This document shows positions 17,102-26,098 of a stretch of DNA of 64,000 nt, piece after piece. How positions within the stretch are numbered: position 1 is the stretch's first letter; each line of letters starts with the position of its first letter. The notes below the pieces were generated by a model that did not search any database, was not told where the DNA came from, and was given only the letters and a program-made list of their open reading frames with translations. The position numbers and the translations under genes are program-made. Origin of the DNA: JAICXG01 sp036494545 (GTDB lineage: Bacteria; Verrucomicrobiota; Verrucomicrobiia; Chthoniobacterales; UBA10450); assembly GCA_036494545.1 (NCBI GenBank), contig DASXOB010000006.1, positions 124,001 through 188,000 of the forward strand, written 5' to 3'.

Positions 17102-19276
17102 ATGGCAACTGCGACTTTAGAAAAACCCGCGACGACGAATCCGAATTCGCCCAACCGCAGGTTCCCGCTCGAGAGAACGCGGAACATCGGCATCGCCGCG
17201 CACATCGACGCCGGCAAGACGACGCTGACCGAGCGCATTCTTTTCTATACCGGCATGATCCATAAGATCGGTGAGGTGCACGAGGGCACGACAGTAACCG
17301 ACTGGATGGAGCAGGAGCGCGAACGCGGCATTACGATCACTTCCGCCGCAACGACCTGCGCCTGGACACAGAAGATAGAGGAAGGCGTTTACAAGGCCTA
17401 CGAAGGCGTAAAAATGCGAGTGAACATCATCGACACGCCGGGCCATGTTGATTTCACGGCGGAAGTCGAACGCTCGCTTCGGGTCCTTGATGGCGCCATT
17501 GCGGTTTTCGACGCGGTCGCTGGCGTGCAGCCGCAGTCTGAAACAGTCTGGCGGCAGGCAAACAAATATGAAGTGCCGCGTCTCGCTTTTATCAACAAGA
17601 TGGATCGCGTTGGGGCCGACTTCGAAATGTCGATCGAGTCGATGCGGACGAAGTTGAACGCGAACGCGTGGCCAGTTCTGATTCCGTTAGGCAAAGAAGA
17701 TCAGCTCAAGGGCCAGCTGGATGTCGTTAACGGGAAAGCGGTGCTCTATTCCGATAGCGACATGCTGGGCTCAATTTACGAGGTGACGGACGTGCCGGCT
17801 GAGCACAAGGAAATGGTCGACCGGGCGTATAACGATTTGGTTGAGCAAATTTCCAACATCGATGACGAAGTGGCCGAAGCTGTCCTCGAAGAGCGTGAAG
17901 TAACGCCCGAGATGCTCAAGGCTGGCATTCGTCGGCAGACGATTGCCAACAAGTTTGTGCCCGTCATTGGCGGCAGCGCCTTCAAGAACAAAGGCGTGCA
18001 GTATCTGGTCGATGCCGTGATCGATTATCTCCCGAGCCCGCTCGATATCCCGCCAGCGAGAGGCCAGGACCCGGACACGGGCGAAAAAATGGAGGCCCTA
18101 ACGAACGACAACGATGATTTTTGCTCGCTCGCTTTCAAGCTTTGGAGCGACCCGTTCGTTGGCAAGCTTGTCTTCTTTCGCGTCTATTCCGGAACATTGT
18201 CCAAGGGGGACACGGTTTATAACCCACGGACGAACAAGCGTGAGCGCATTTCGCGTTTAATCCAGATCCAGGCCGACAAACGCGAGGACATTGAGACTTG
18301 TTATTCGGGTGATATCGCGGCCATCGTCGGCATCAAGAACATCACGACCGGGGACACTCTCTGTGATGAGGATCACCCGATCCTGCTGGAGCCGCCTTCA
18401 TTCCCTGATCCGGTTATTTCCATGGCGATTGAACCGAAGACGAAGCTCGATCAGGAAAAAATGGCGACTGCCCTTCAGCGACTCGCCGAAGAAGACCCGA
18501 CCTTTCGCGTTTACACTCACGAGGATACTGGCCAGACGATCATTGCCGGCATGGGTGAACTGCACCTCGAAATCATTCGCGATCGAATGTTCCGCGAGTT
18601 CAAGGTCGACGCGAATGCGGGCAAACCGCAGATCGCTTATCGCGAAACCATCACGGCTTCGGCACATGGCGTTGGTAAGCTCATCAAGCAATCGGGCGGT
18701 CGTGGTCAGTACGGGCACGTCGAGGTAGACGTGCGGCCAGCTGAGCGGGGTAAGGGCTTGGTAGTCGAGAACAAGATCGTCGGCGGCACTATCCCGCGGG
18801 AATATATTCCGGCGGTCAAAAAGGGCATCGACGAAGCGGTCCTCAACGGCGTTCTTGGTGGTTATCCGGTCGTGGACGTGGAAGTCGATATTGTCTTTGG
18901 AAGTTTCCACGAAGTCGACTCAAATGAGCTCGCCTTTAAGCTCGCCGCCATTTTCGCCATGAAGGACGGTTTCAAGACCGGCAAATCAATTTTGCTCGAG
19001 CCGATCATGAAGGTCGAAAACATCACGCCAGAGGAATTTCAGGGCGACATCATTGGCGACCTCAACCGTCGCCGCGCCAAGATCAATAGCATTGAGGCTC
19101 GTGGTAATCTGACGATTGTGAACGCCGAAGTGCCGCTTGCGGAAATGTTCGGGTACGCCACCGCGATCCGCTCGCTCTCGAAAGGCCGCTCCAGTTACTC
19201 AATGGAGCCCTCGCATTTTGAGCCTGTGCCGTCGAATCTCGTCAGCGCAATCCTTGACCAGAAGGAAACGAAGTAG
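17102..19276 (+). CDS. fusA: Elongation factor G
   Basis: 724 residues, slightly long because of a short extra N-terminus. The GTPase motifs are present: G1 AHIDAGKTT, G3 DTPGHVDF, G4 NKMD. The domain IV loop includes SGGRGQYGHV, and the C-terminus has MFGYATAIRSLSKGR. EF-G drives translocation. Directly followed by rpsJ after one base; no tuf gene lies between, unlike the enterobacterial str operon. Confidence 0.97.
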   Translation: MATATLEKPATTNPNSPNRRFPLERTRNIGIAAHIDAGKTTLTERILFYTGMIHKIGEVHEGTTVTDWMEQERERGITITSAATTCAWTQKIEEGVYKAYEGVKMRVNIIDTPGHVDFTAEVERSLRVLDGAIAVFDAVAGVQPQSETVWRQANKYEVPRLAFINKMDRVGADFEMSIESMRTKLNANAWPVLIPLGKEDQLKGQLDVVNGKAVLYSDSDMLGSIYEVTDVPAEHKEMVDRAYNDLVEQISNIDDEVAEAVLEEREVTPEMLKAGIRRQTIANKFVPVIGGSAFKNKGVQYLVDAVIDYLPSPLDIPPARGQDPDTGEKMEALTNDNDDFCSLAFKLWSDPFVGKLVFFRVYSGTLSKGDTVYNPRTNKRERISRLIQIQADKREDIETCYSGDIAAIVGIKNITTGDTLCDEDHPILLEPPSFPDPVISMAIEPKTKLDQEKMATALQRLAEEDPTFRVYTHEDTGQTIIAGMGELHLEIIRDRMFREFKVDANAGKPQIAYRETITASAHGVGKLIKQSGGRGQYGHVEVDVRPAERGKGLVVENKIVGGTIPREYIPAVKKGIDEAVLNGVLGGYPVVDVEVDIVFGSFHEVDSNELAFKLAAIFAMKDGFKTGKSILLEPIMKVENITPEEFQGDIIGDLNRRRAKINSIEARGNLTIVNAEVPLAEMFGYATAIRSLSKGRSSYSMEPSHFEPVPSNLVSAILDQKETK

Positions 19277-19277
19277 C

Positions 19278-19589
19278 ATGGCCGACACGCAACGCATTCG
19301 GATTCGTCTTAAGGCATTTGATCATCGCATGCTCGATCAAAGCGCGGTCGATATCGTTGAGACCGCCAAGCGGACGGGCGCGCGTGTGGCGGGGCCCATC
19401 CCGCTCCCGACGTTGGTCGAAAAATTCACCGTTAATCGCTCTCCGCACGTCGACAAGAAATCGATGGACCAGTTCGAAATCCGTACCCATAAGCGTCTGC
19501 TCGACATCATCGAGCCGACGGCAAAAACAGTCGACGAGCTGAAGAAGCTCAATCTGCCGGCGGGTGTAGATATCACGATCAAGATTTAA
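19278..19589 (+). CDS. rpsJ: 30S ribosomal protein S10
   Basis: 103 residues from ATG 19278. Starts QRIRIRLKAFDHR after the short MADT leader; contains VAGPIPLPT and the HVDKKSMDQFEIRTHKR loop, ending VDITIKI. It begins one base after the fusA stop, joining the str and S10 gene sets. S10 is also a NusE-type antitermination factor. Confidence 0.96.
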   Translation: MADTQRIRIRLKAFDHRMLDQSAVDIVETAKRTGARVAGPIPLPTLVEKFTVNRSPHVDKKSMDQFEIRTHKRLLDIIEPTAKTVDELKKLNLPAGVDITIKI

Positions 19590-19622
19590 CGCGTCCCGAG
19601 AAACTTTTGACAGGCCTGGAAA

Positions 19623-20273
19623 ATGAGCATCGGACTTTTAGGAAAGAAGATCGGCATGACCAGCGTCTACGACGCCGGTGGCAAGCTGCGCCCGGTGACC
19701 GTGATCGCGGCCGGCGATAACTCACTCTTGCGCCGCCTAACGATCGAGAACGACGGCTACTCTGCGGTCCAGGTTGGCTTCGATATGCAAAAGGAGTCGC
19801 GCCTAACGAGAGCCGTTTTTGGCGTTTTCAAGAAGGCCAGCTCGGAACCAAAGAAGTTTGTCCGGGAATTCCGTCTCGGTGAGGCTGCGCCAGAAGGGGA
19901 AATAAATCTCGCTGTTACCCAGTTCCAAGCCGGCGACTTCGTCGACGTTATTGGACGCTCGAAAGGCAAAGGGTTCCAAGGCGTGATGAAGAAACACAAC
20001 TTTGCCGGGCAAGGCGCGGCCCATGGATCGAAGACGCATCGGCGAAACGGTGCCATCGGCAATCGTTCCACGCCCGGTCGCATCTGGAAGAACATGGGAA
20101 TGCCCGGACACCTGGGTGACGAACGCGTCACGGTGCAGAACCTTCAGATTGTTCAGGTGCGCGAAGCGGATAAGATCATTTTGGTGAGCGGCGCCGTTCC
20201 CGGTGCGAATGGCAGTTATGTCGTCGTTAGGCCGGCGATCAAGAAGCCCGCCGTAGCCGGAGCTAGTAAATGA
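19623..20273 (+). CDS. rplC: 50S ribosomal protein L3
   Basis: 216 residues. Starts LLGKKIGMTSVYD after a two-residue lead. The internal loop HGSKTHRRNGAIG, the STPGRIWKNMGMPGHLG segment and the RVTVQNL strand identify L3. Three exact repeat motifs lie in the gene (19735, 19801, 20224). The stop overlaps the rplD start by four bases. Confidence 0.96.
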   Translation: MSIGLLGKKIGMTSVYDAGGKLRPVTVIAAGDNSLLRRLTIENDGYSAVQVGFDMQKESRLTRAVFGVFKKASSEPKKFVREFRLGEAAPEGEINLAVTQFQAGDFVDVIGRSKGKGFQGVMKKHNFAGQGAAHGSKTHRRNGAIGNRSTPGRIWKNMGMPGHLGDERVTVQNLQIVQVREADKIILVSGAVPGANGSYVVVRPAIKKPAVAGASK

Positions 20274-20923
20274 GTGCAAAAGTGTTGACCGCCGATGCTG
20301 CCAAAGAGGCGAAGATTGATTTGCTTGAAGGAGGCCACGGCACCCAGGCACTGCACGAAACCATTGTCGCGATGCGGGCGGCGCGTCGTTCTGCCTCTGC
20401 CAACACCAAAACCAAGGCAGAAGTGAATCTTTCCGGGGCCAAGCCTTGGCGGCAGAAGGGGACTGGTCGTGCCCGCGCCGGCTATAAGTCTTCCCCAATT
20501 TGGCGAGGCGGAGGCGTTGTTTTTGGTCCCAAGCCGCGTGATTACTCAAAAAAGATCTCGAAGAGCGTGCGCCGGCTGGCCTTTCAGAAGGCTCTTAGCG
20601 AACGCATCCACGCGGGTGACGTGCTGACCGTCGACGGTTTTAATGTCAAAGAGCCAAGGACAAAGGCTTTCGTTAGTCTGGTGAAGGGTCATACCGAGGC
20701 GAAGAAGGTGTTGCTCATTTCAGAGTCCTTCGACGAAAAGTTGTATCGTGCGGCCCGTAACCTGAAGCCGGTGCTGCTTGCGACTGTGGCTGAGGTGAAT
20801 GCTGAGCAGCTACTCGCTTTCGATAAGATCATTGTGACGGATGGGGCGCTCGACCAGCTGGCCGACAGGATGCGCCTGCGCCGAGGCCCGACAAGCGCGA
20901 ATAAAAAGGGCGCGCGGAAATGA
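20270..20923 (+). CDS. rplD: 50S ribosomal protein L4
   Basis: 217 residues. The conserved loop reads KPWRQKGTGRARAG, then SPIWRGGGVVFGPKPRDY, the tunnel-lining segment of L4. Coupled by four-base overlaps to rplC upstream and rplW downstream. In E. coli L4 autoregulates the S10 operon; I see no leader structure that shows this here. Confidence 0.95.
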   Translation: MSAKVLTADAAKEAKIDLLEGGHGTQALHETIVAMRAARRSASANTKTKAEVNLSGAKPWRQKGTGRARAGYKSSPIWRGGGVVFGPKPRDYSKKISKSVRRLAFQKALSERIHAGDVLTVDGFNVKEPRTKAFVSLVKGHTEAKKVLLISESFDEKLYRAARNLKPVLLATVAEVNAEQLLAFDKIIVTDGALDQLADRMRLRRGPTSANKKGARK

Positions 20924-21204
20924 ACGAGTCCTACGATTTGATTCAGACAGTCCAGCTAACTGAGAAAGCTACCCTTCTCAGTGAGAAGCTAAACAAGTAC
21001 GTCTTTCGAGTTAGTCCGCGCGCCAACAAGATCCAGATCAAGCAGGCGGTGGAACGGCTCTTCCAGAAGAAGGTCGTCGACGTAAACACGTGTAATTATG
21101 CGGGCAAGAAAAAACGCGAACGCAGCCCTAACTTTGGCCGCAAACCTCATTGGAAGAAGGCGATCGTAACCTTGGCTGAAGGGGAGAAAATCGATCTCGT
21201 ATAG
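20920..21204 (+). CDS. rplW: 50S ribosomal protein L23
   Basis: 94 residues. The fold is recognisable from TEKATLLSEKLNKYVFRVSPRANKIQI split around the first strands, then AVERLFQKKVVDVNTCNY. The basic loop GKKKRERSPNFGRKPHWKKAI follows. L23 lies at the peptide exit and docks trigger factor, whose gene is also in this window (57197). Confidence 0.92.
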   Translation: MNESYDLIQTVQLTEKATLLSEKLNKYVFRVSPRANKIQIKQAVERLFQKKVVDVNTCNYAGKKKRERSPNFGRKPHWKKAIVTLAEGEKIDLV

Positions 21205-21206
21205 TT

Positions 21207-22061
21207 ATGGCCTTACGGAATTTCCGACCTTTAACTCCAACCCTGCGCTTTAAGTCAATTCCGGTTTTCTCGGAAGTGACCACGAAGAAGTCTGGTCCGG
21301 TCAAAAGTCTTACCGAACCGAAAAAGAGAACCGGTGGTCGTAATAACCGTGGCCGACTCACGTCGCGTCATATTGGCGGCGGCCACAAGCAAAAGTATCG
21401 CAAGGTTGATTTCAAACGGCGCAAGCGTGGCGTGATGGCGGAGGTAGTTTCAATCGAATACGATCCAAATCGGACTGCCCGCATCGCATTGCTCAAGTAC
21501 CAGGATGGCGAGCAGAGTTATATTCTCGCGCCGGAAGGTCTTGTTGTCGGCGCGCAAGTCACCGCGGGTGATGACGCTCCGCCTAACGTAGGTAACGCGC
21601 TGCCATTGCGTGCAATTCCGTTAGGTGCAAACATCCACAATATCGAACTTATGCCCGGTCGCGGTGGACAAATTGCGCGCAGCGCCGGTCAGCAGGCCAC
21701 TTTAAATAACCGTGAAGGGGACTACGCGTTGGTCAAAATGCCTTCCGGGGAAATCCGCCGCATCCACGCCAGCGCCTATGCGACCATGGGACAGGTCGGC
21801 AATGTAGACCACATGAACGTCTCGAGCGGTAAGGCTGGTCGCACGCGCTGGCAGGGCCGGCGTCCGCATGTCCGGGGAATGGTGATGAACCCGATCGATC
21901 ATCCGATGGGTGGGGGTCAGGGTAAGTCAAAGGGCGGCGGCGGTCGTCATCATCCGATGAGTCCCTGGGGGCAGTTGGCGAAAGGATTTAAGACTCGCCA
22001 CAAACATAAGGGGAGCGACCGATTCATCCTCGAAAGAAGAAAGGCGAAGAAGAAATCCTAG
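21207..22061 (+). CDS. rplB: 50S ribosomal protein L2
   Basis: 284 residues. Starts RNFRPLTPTLRF; contains RNNRGRLTSRHIGGGHKQKYR, the LMPGRGGQIARSAG loop, GEIRRIHASAYATMG, and the C-terminal MNPIDHPMGGGQGKSKGG region with the conserved peptidyl-transferase-centre His. Two near-matches to the repeat motif occur at about 21590 and 21616. Confidence 0.97.
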   Translation: MALRNFRPLTPTLRFKSIPVFSEVTTKKSGPVKSLTEPKKRTGGRNNRGRLTSRHIGGGHKQKYRKVDFKRRKRGVMAEVVSIEYDPNRTARIALLKYQDGEQSYILAPEGLVVGAQVTAGDDAPPNVGNALPLRAIPLGANIHNIELMPGRGGQIARSAGQQATLNNREGDYALVKMPSGEIRRIHASAYATMGQVGNVDHMNVSSGKAGRTRWQGRRPHVRGMVMNPIDHPMGGGQGKSKGGGGRHHPMSPWGQLAKGFKTRHKHKGSDRFILERRKAKKKS

Positions 22062-22085
22062 CGCAAACCGGCAGGAATATTTCAG

Positions 22086-22364
22086 ATGGCCAGATCATTA
22101 AAAAAAGGACCGTTCGTTGAGCCACACTTGCTCGAAAAGATCGACAAGATGAATAGCTCTAGCGCGAAGAAGCCGATCAAGACCTGGTCGCGCCGCTCCA
22201 TGGTAACTCCCGATTTTGTCGGCCACACGTTTCTCGTCCACAATGGCAAAATATTTCAATCCGTGTTTGTGACCGAAAATATGGTCGGCCATAAACTCGG
22301 CGAATTTTCACCTACCCGTGTCTTTAAGAAACACGGGTCACACACCGCGAAGGTGACGAAGTAG
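22086..22364 (+). CDS. rpsS: 30S ribosomal protein S19
   Basis: 92 residues. MARSLKKGPFVEPHLLEK, then TWSRRSMVTPDFVGHTFLVHNGK and KLGEFSPTRVFKKHG are typical of S19. Normally rplV follows at once; here a non-ribosomal gene intervenes. Confidence 0.97.
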   Translation: MARSLKKGPFVEPHLLEKIDKMNSSSAKKPIKTWSRRSMVTPDFVGHTFLVHNGKIFQSVFVTENMVGHKLGEFSPTRVFKKHGSHTAKVTK

Positions 22365-22396
22365 TCCCAGCGATGATTGCGGAGTGAGACGATGAG

Positions 22397-23203
22397 ATGA
22401 AGATCTCGACTCTCAATCTTCTCCTCGGGACTGCTTTATGGTGTCTGGCGCCGGCCTTCGGGCGGGCGGCAGAAGATAGTTCTTTGTCAGATCCAAATCT
22501 TGAAGCTGCGGAGGCGCGAGTGACATCAGAGACGTTGCTTTCGCAGAACGAACTTTTACGCAAACAGCTTTCCCTCGATCGCGAAACACTGAAGACATTG
22601 ACCGATAGTCTCGTCGTTTCGAACGCGGAAGCGGAACTGTTTCGCCGGAAGTTCTCGGACCTGCAAGCGCGTATGGACGCCCTTGGAGTGGAGTCGATCA
22701 GCAAGGATCGCGCGAAACTCGAGCAACGCCTGCTGAAAGCGGTGAGCGACCTTCAACTAACCAACAAAGAAAAGGAAGGCTATCGCGAGCAGTTGCTAAC
22801 GCTAAGCGAAACGATGTTGCACTATGTGAAGACAACGCAGGGTGCCGATGCGGAAGCGCGAGCCGAACTCGAAGCGCAGTTGCGAGCGACCAGTCAGTTG
22901 CTTAGCACGAGCAGGGCGACTACGTCTAACGACATCGCGCCAGACCTGATGGACGGAAAGGTGCTGAGCGTGAAAGAAGAGTGGGCGCTGGTCGTCGGCA
23001 ACCTTGGAGCGCGACAGGGAGTGAAGATCGGGATGCCATTGCGCGTAGTGCGCGAGGGGAAAACGATTGCAACTTTGCGCGTCGTGGACGTGCGCGAGAA
23101 AATTAGTGGGGCAGTTATTCAGGAATTGGATTCGGAGAAAGTGCAGATCAAAGTGGGCGACTGCCTCCAGGTGGATGCCCGCCGGAATGTAAGTTTAAAA
23201 TAA
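22397..23203 (+). CDS. Exported coiled-coil protein inserted in the S10 operon
   Basis: 268 residues, function unknown. A signal peptide (about 1-24, ending FGRAAE) is followed by a long coiled coil from about 40 to 170 rich in Leu, Glu, Lys and Arg. A small beta-rich domain follows (DGKVLSVKEEWALVVGNLG, GVKIGMPLRVVREGK, KVQIKVGDCLQV), similar in outline to FlgT-C- or MreC-like beta domains. It is unlike any ribosomal protein. The stop is followed at once by the rplV ATG, so it is transcribed with the ribosomal genes. Codon use looks ordinary. Confidence 0.82.
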   Translation: MKISTLNLLLGTALWCLAPAFGRAAEDSSLSDPNLEAAEARVTSETLLSQNELLRKQLSLDRETLKTLTDSLVVSNAEAELFRRKFSDLQARMDALGVESISKDRAKLEQRLLKAVSDLQLTNKEKEGYREQLLTLSETMLHYVKTTQGADAEARAELEAQLRATSQLLSTSRATTSNDIAPDLMDGKVLSVKEEWALVVGNLGARQGVKIGMPLRVVREGKTIATLRVVDVREKISGAVIQELDSEKVQIKVGDCLQVDARRNVSLK

Positions 23204-23668
23204 ATGCAAGTTAGCTCGACATATCGTTATGCGAAGATTTCGCCGTTTAAAGCGCGCGAAGTCACTCGTGCCATTCAGGGCTTGCCGGTTTCGGCGGCGC
23301 TCGATCTGGTTGCGTTCAGTTCCAAGAAAGCGGCGGCTCTTGTGAGTAAGACGCTTAAGAGCGCAGTCGCAAACGCGGAAAATAATGCCAACCTGCGGGT
23401 AGACGGCCTGGTCGTGAAAGAAGCTGTTGTCGGCGAAGGCCCGACGATGCGCCGGATGATGACTCGCGCTCGCGGCAGTGGTAGCACGATTCGCCGACGC
23501 AGCAGTCACATTCGTATTGTCCTGACTGACGAGATCGAGATCAAAAAACGCGAGAAAACGAGCGGAAAGAAAAGGAAGGGCGCGGCGAAGAAGAAGACCA
23601 AGGGCGCCGAGGTAGCAAAGGCCTCCGGCGAATCCGAAAAGGAAGACGCCGCAGAGAAAGAAAGCTAA
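23204..23668 (+). CDS. rplV: 50S ribosomal protein L22 with charged C-terminal tail
   Basis: 154 residues; the L22 core is about 112. Core signatures: YAKISPFKAREVTRAIQGLP, KTLKSAVANAENN, then the tunnel hairpin GPTMRRMMTRARGSGSTIRRR and SHIRIVL. From about residue 114 there is a Lys/Glu/Ala-rich tail that is probably disordered. It starts immediately after the coiled-coil gene stop. Confidence 0.95.
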   Translation: MQVSSTYRYAKISPFKAREVTRAIQGLPVSAALDLVAFSSKKAAALVSKTLKSAVANAENNANLRVDGLVVKEAVVGEGPTMRRMMTRARGSGSTIRRRSSHIRIVLTDEIEIKKREKTSGKKRKGAAKKKTKGAEVAKASGESEKEDAAEKES

Positions 23669-23671
23669 GCC

Positions 23672-24355
23672 ATGGGACAGAAAGTTAATCCAATCGGTTT
23701 TCGACTGGCAGTGAATCGCGACTGGCGTTCCCGCTGGTATGCCTCTCCGCAGGAGTTGCCGTCATTCTTGCATAACGACATTAAGATTCGCGACTATGTT
23801 AAGAAAAAGCTGCAGTTCGCGGCTGTCTCGAAGATCATTATTGAGCGCGCCTGGAACAGCATTCGGGTCACGATTCACACCGCGCGTCCGGGAATCGTGA
23901 TTGGACGCAAGGGGGCTGAGATCGAGAAAATGACCGAAGAGATTTCCCGGATGGCACAAGGGAAGCAGGTCAAGATCGACATTCAGGAAATCAAAACTCC
24001 GGAGCTCGACGCACAGCTCGTGGCGGAAAACGTTGCGCTACAGATCGAGCGACGCATCGCGTATCGCCGGGCGATGAAGAAAGCGGTGCAGGTTGCGATG
24101 GATTTCGGTGCCGAGGGTATTCGTCTCCGCAGTTCCGGGCGGCTTAACGGCGCTGAGATTTCCCGCTCGGAATGGTATCGGGAAGGGAAGGTGCCGCTGC
24201 ATACCTTGCGCACTCCGATCGACTATGGCTTCGCAGAAGCGAACACCGTTTACGGGAAGATCGGAGTAAAATGCTGGATTTGTAAGAAGGAGGATGGCAC
24301 TCAAGCTTCCAACTCCAATAACGCGGGAGCCACACCGGAGGCGGCCACTGCCTAA
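23672..24355 (+). CDS. rpsC: 30S ribosomal protein S3
   Basis: 227 residues. MGQKVNPIGFRLAVNRDWRS, the KH-domain GRKGAEIEKMTEE loop, then RRIAYRRAMKKAVQ and RLNGAEISRSEWYREGKVPLHTLR identify S3. The TAA stop lies inside an exact GCCTAACGA copy (24350-24358). A 92-bp gap follows before rplP. Confidence 0.97.
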   Translation: MGQKVNPIGFRLAVNRDWRSRWYASPQELPSFLHNDIKIRDYVKKKLQFAAVSKIIIERAWNSIRVTIHTARPGIVIGRKGAEIEKMTEEISRMAQGKQVKIDIQEIKTPELDAQLVAENVALQIERRIAYRRAMKKAVQVAMDFGAEGIRLRSSGRLNGAEISRSEWYREGKVPLHTLRTPIDYGFAEANTVYGKIGVKCWICKKEDGTQASNSNNAGATPEAATA

Positions 24356-24447
24356 CGAGTGAAGGACTGCAGCCAGGCGAATGAAGACGAGGAAGATGGT
24401 CGACGGATGACGGAGATTCCGGCAGGACCTATAAGAGGAGACTTATC

Positions 24448-24870
24448 ATGCCATTAATGCCCAAACGAGTGAAGTATCGCAAGACCCAGCGGGGGAGCCG
24501 CAAGGGGACTGCTTCACGCAACCTCAGGATTGATTTCGGCGAGTTCGGACTCCAAACCCTGGAACGCGCCTGGATTACCAACACCCAGATCGAAGCCGCC
24601 CGTGTCGCCTTAACCCGCAACATGAAGCGCAAAGGAAAACTCTGGATTCGGATTTTCCCCGATAAATCTGTTACCGCCCGTCCCCCGGAAACGCGAATGG
24701 GCAAGGGGAAAGGTCAGCCGGAATATTGGGTCGCAACCGTGCGACCTGGAAACATCATTTTTGAACTGGACGGTGTGCCGGAATCGATCGCGCGCGAGTC
24801 GCTCCGCCTTGCGGCGGACAAGCTGCCGGTGAGGACGAAGTTCCTTACCCGTCACCATGTGGCTGCCTAA
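24448..24870 (+). CDS. rplP: 50S ribosomal protein L16
   Basis: 140 residues. MPLMPKRVKYRKTQRG, then WITNTQIEAARVALTRNMKRKGKLWIRIFPDK (in part), MGKGKGQPEYWVA and LRLAADKLPV are L16 signatures. A strong Shine-Dalgarno (AGAGGAG) precedes the ATG. The stop TAA lies inside an exact repeat motif (24865-24873). Confidence 0.97.
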   Translation: MPLMPKRVKYRKTQRGSRKGTASRNLRIDFGEFGLQTLERAWITNTQIEAARVALTRNMKRKGKLWIRIFPDKSVTARPPETRMGKGKGQPEYWVATVRPGNIIFELDGVPESIARESLRLAADKLPVRTKFLTRHHVAA

Positions 24871-24882
24871 CGAGTAAAGCAT

Positions 24883-25095
24883 ATGTTGAATTTTAAGGAA
24901 CTGCAGGAAATGAGTACGGACGAGCTTTTGACGAAGCAGCGTGATCTGCGACAGGAGACTTTGCATCTCCGTCTCCAACAACAGAGCGGCCAGCTGGAGC
25001 AGCCAAGCCGTTTGCGTTTGCTGCGTCGCGACGTGGCCCGGATCCAAACCGCCCTTACCCAGCGCAACATGCAGGCAACGACAGAGAAGAAGTAG
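24883..25095 (+). CDS. rpmC: 50S ribosomal protein L29
   Basis: 70 residues, all helical. FKELQEMSTDELLTKQRDLRQETLHLR and RRDVARIQTALTQR match L29, a two-helix hairpin beside the exit tunnel. Position between rplP and rpsQ supports the call. Confidence 0.92.
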   Translation: MLNFKELQEMSTDELLTKQRDLRQETLHLRLQQQSGQLEQPSRLRLLRRDVARIQTALTQRNMQATTEKK

Positions 25096-25102
25096 GCGAG
25101 CA

Positions 25103-25390
25103 ATGGACGAAACAATTCATCAGGGAAGACCGAATAACGAACCCGCTCGCAGCACGCGCAAGACCCGTGTTGGCGAAGTCATTTCGGGTGGAATGAATAA
25201 GACGATTGTGGTGCGGACCGTGAGCCGCGTACCGCACGCGAAGTTTGGCAAGATCGTGAAACAGCAAAAGAAGTTTTATGCGCACGACGAAGAGAACAAG
25301 GCCAAGACCGGCGATATGGTTCGCATTATGGAGACGCGGCCATTGAGCAAGCTAAAACGCTGGCGCCTGGTCGAGGTCATGGTGCACTAA
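25103..25390 (+). CDS. rpsQ: 30S ribosomal protein S17
   Basis: 95 residues from ATG 25103; a longer in-frame extension overlaps rpmC and is not used. An extra about 18-residue N-terminus precedes the core RKTRVGEVISGGMNKTIVV. YAHDEENKAKTGDMVRIMETRPLSKLKRWRLVEV completes the S17 fold. The stop sits in an ACTAACGAG near-match to the repeat. Confidence 0.94.
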   Translation: MDETIHQGRPNNEPARSTRKTRVGEVISGGMNKTIVVRTVSRVPHAKFGKIVKQQKKFYAHDEENKAKTGDMVRIMETRPLSKLKRWRLVEVMVH

Positions 25391-25409
25391 CGAGCAAAGG
25401 AGAGCTTAT

Positions 25410-25778
25410 ATGATCCAGATTAGATCGCGATTGGATGTGGCTGATAACAGTGGAGCACGCATGGCGACGATGATCGGCGTGATCGGGAAGGGCACGGCGC
25501 AGGTTGCGCACATTGGCGACGTTATCACCGCGAATGTGAAAGAAGCGAGTGCAACTGGCGCGGTGAAAAAGGGCGATGTCGTCCGAGCGGTTTTGGTTCG
25601 CACGAAACAACCCATTCGCCGGGATGACGGTTCGCTCTTGCGCTTCGATAACAATGCGATCGTAATCATCGATAAAGATTTAAACCCGCGTGGCACCCGC
25701 ATTTTTGGACCGGTGGCGCGCGAGCTACGCGAGCGCAATTTCATGAAGATTGTTTCGCTTGCGCCTGAAGTTTTATGA
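25410..25778 (+). CDS. rplN: 50S ribosomal protein L14
   Basis: 122 residues, exact family length. MIQIRSRLDVADNSGARMA, then VKKGDVVRAVLVRTK, DDGSLLRFDNNAIVII and GTRIFGPVARELRE are diagnostic. Good Shine-Dalgarno (AAAGGAG). Four-base overlap with rplX. Confidence 0.97.
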   Translation: MIQIRSRLDVADNSGARMATMIGVIGKGTAQVAHIGDVITANVKEASATGAVKKGDVVRAVLVRTKQPIRRDDGSLLRFDNNAIVIIDKDLNPRGTRIFGPVARELRERNFMKIVSLAPEVL

Positions 25779-26077
25779 ATCGGATCAAGTTCCACGTGAA
25801 GAAGGGCGACCAGGTCCAGGTGATCTCAGGAAACTTCCGGGGATCGACCGGAAAGATTCTTCAGGTGTTGCCGCAGAAAAATCGCGTTGTCATCGAAGGG
25901 GTGCGCCTGATCAAGAGACATCTGCGCAAGTCGCAGGATAATCCTTCGGGCAAGATTGCCGAGCGCGAAGGGCCGATCCATATCTCAAACGTAAAAGTGA
26001 TCGAACGCGAGAAGGAGACGAAGAAGAAAGGGAAAGCAAAAGCGACGAAGGAGAAAAAGGCGAAGAAAGAGGAATAA
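25775..26077 (+). CDS. rplX: 50S ribosomal protein L24 with Lys-rich tail
   Basis: 100 residues. KFHVKKGDQVQVISGNFRGSTGKIL is the KOW motif, followed by the IEGVRLIKRHLRKS strand and IHISNVKVI. The last about 25 residues are almost only Lys, Glu and Ala. Start overlaps the rplN stop. Confidence 0.95.
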   Translation: MNRIKFHVKKGDQVQVISGNFRGSTGKILQVLPQKNRVVIEGVRLIKRHLRKSQDNPSGKIAEREGPIHISNVKVIEREKETKKKGKAKATKEKKAKKEE

Positions 26078-26098
26078 GCTGGCCGCTTTTACCTAACG

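Noticed and set aside
19803..20549. A 248-codon minus-strand open frame opposite rplC and rplD
   Set aside because: It is fully antisense to two clear ribosomal genes and matches no family.
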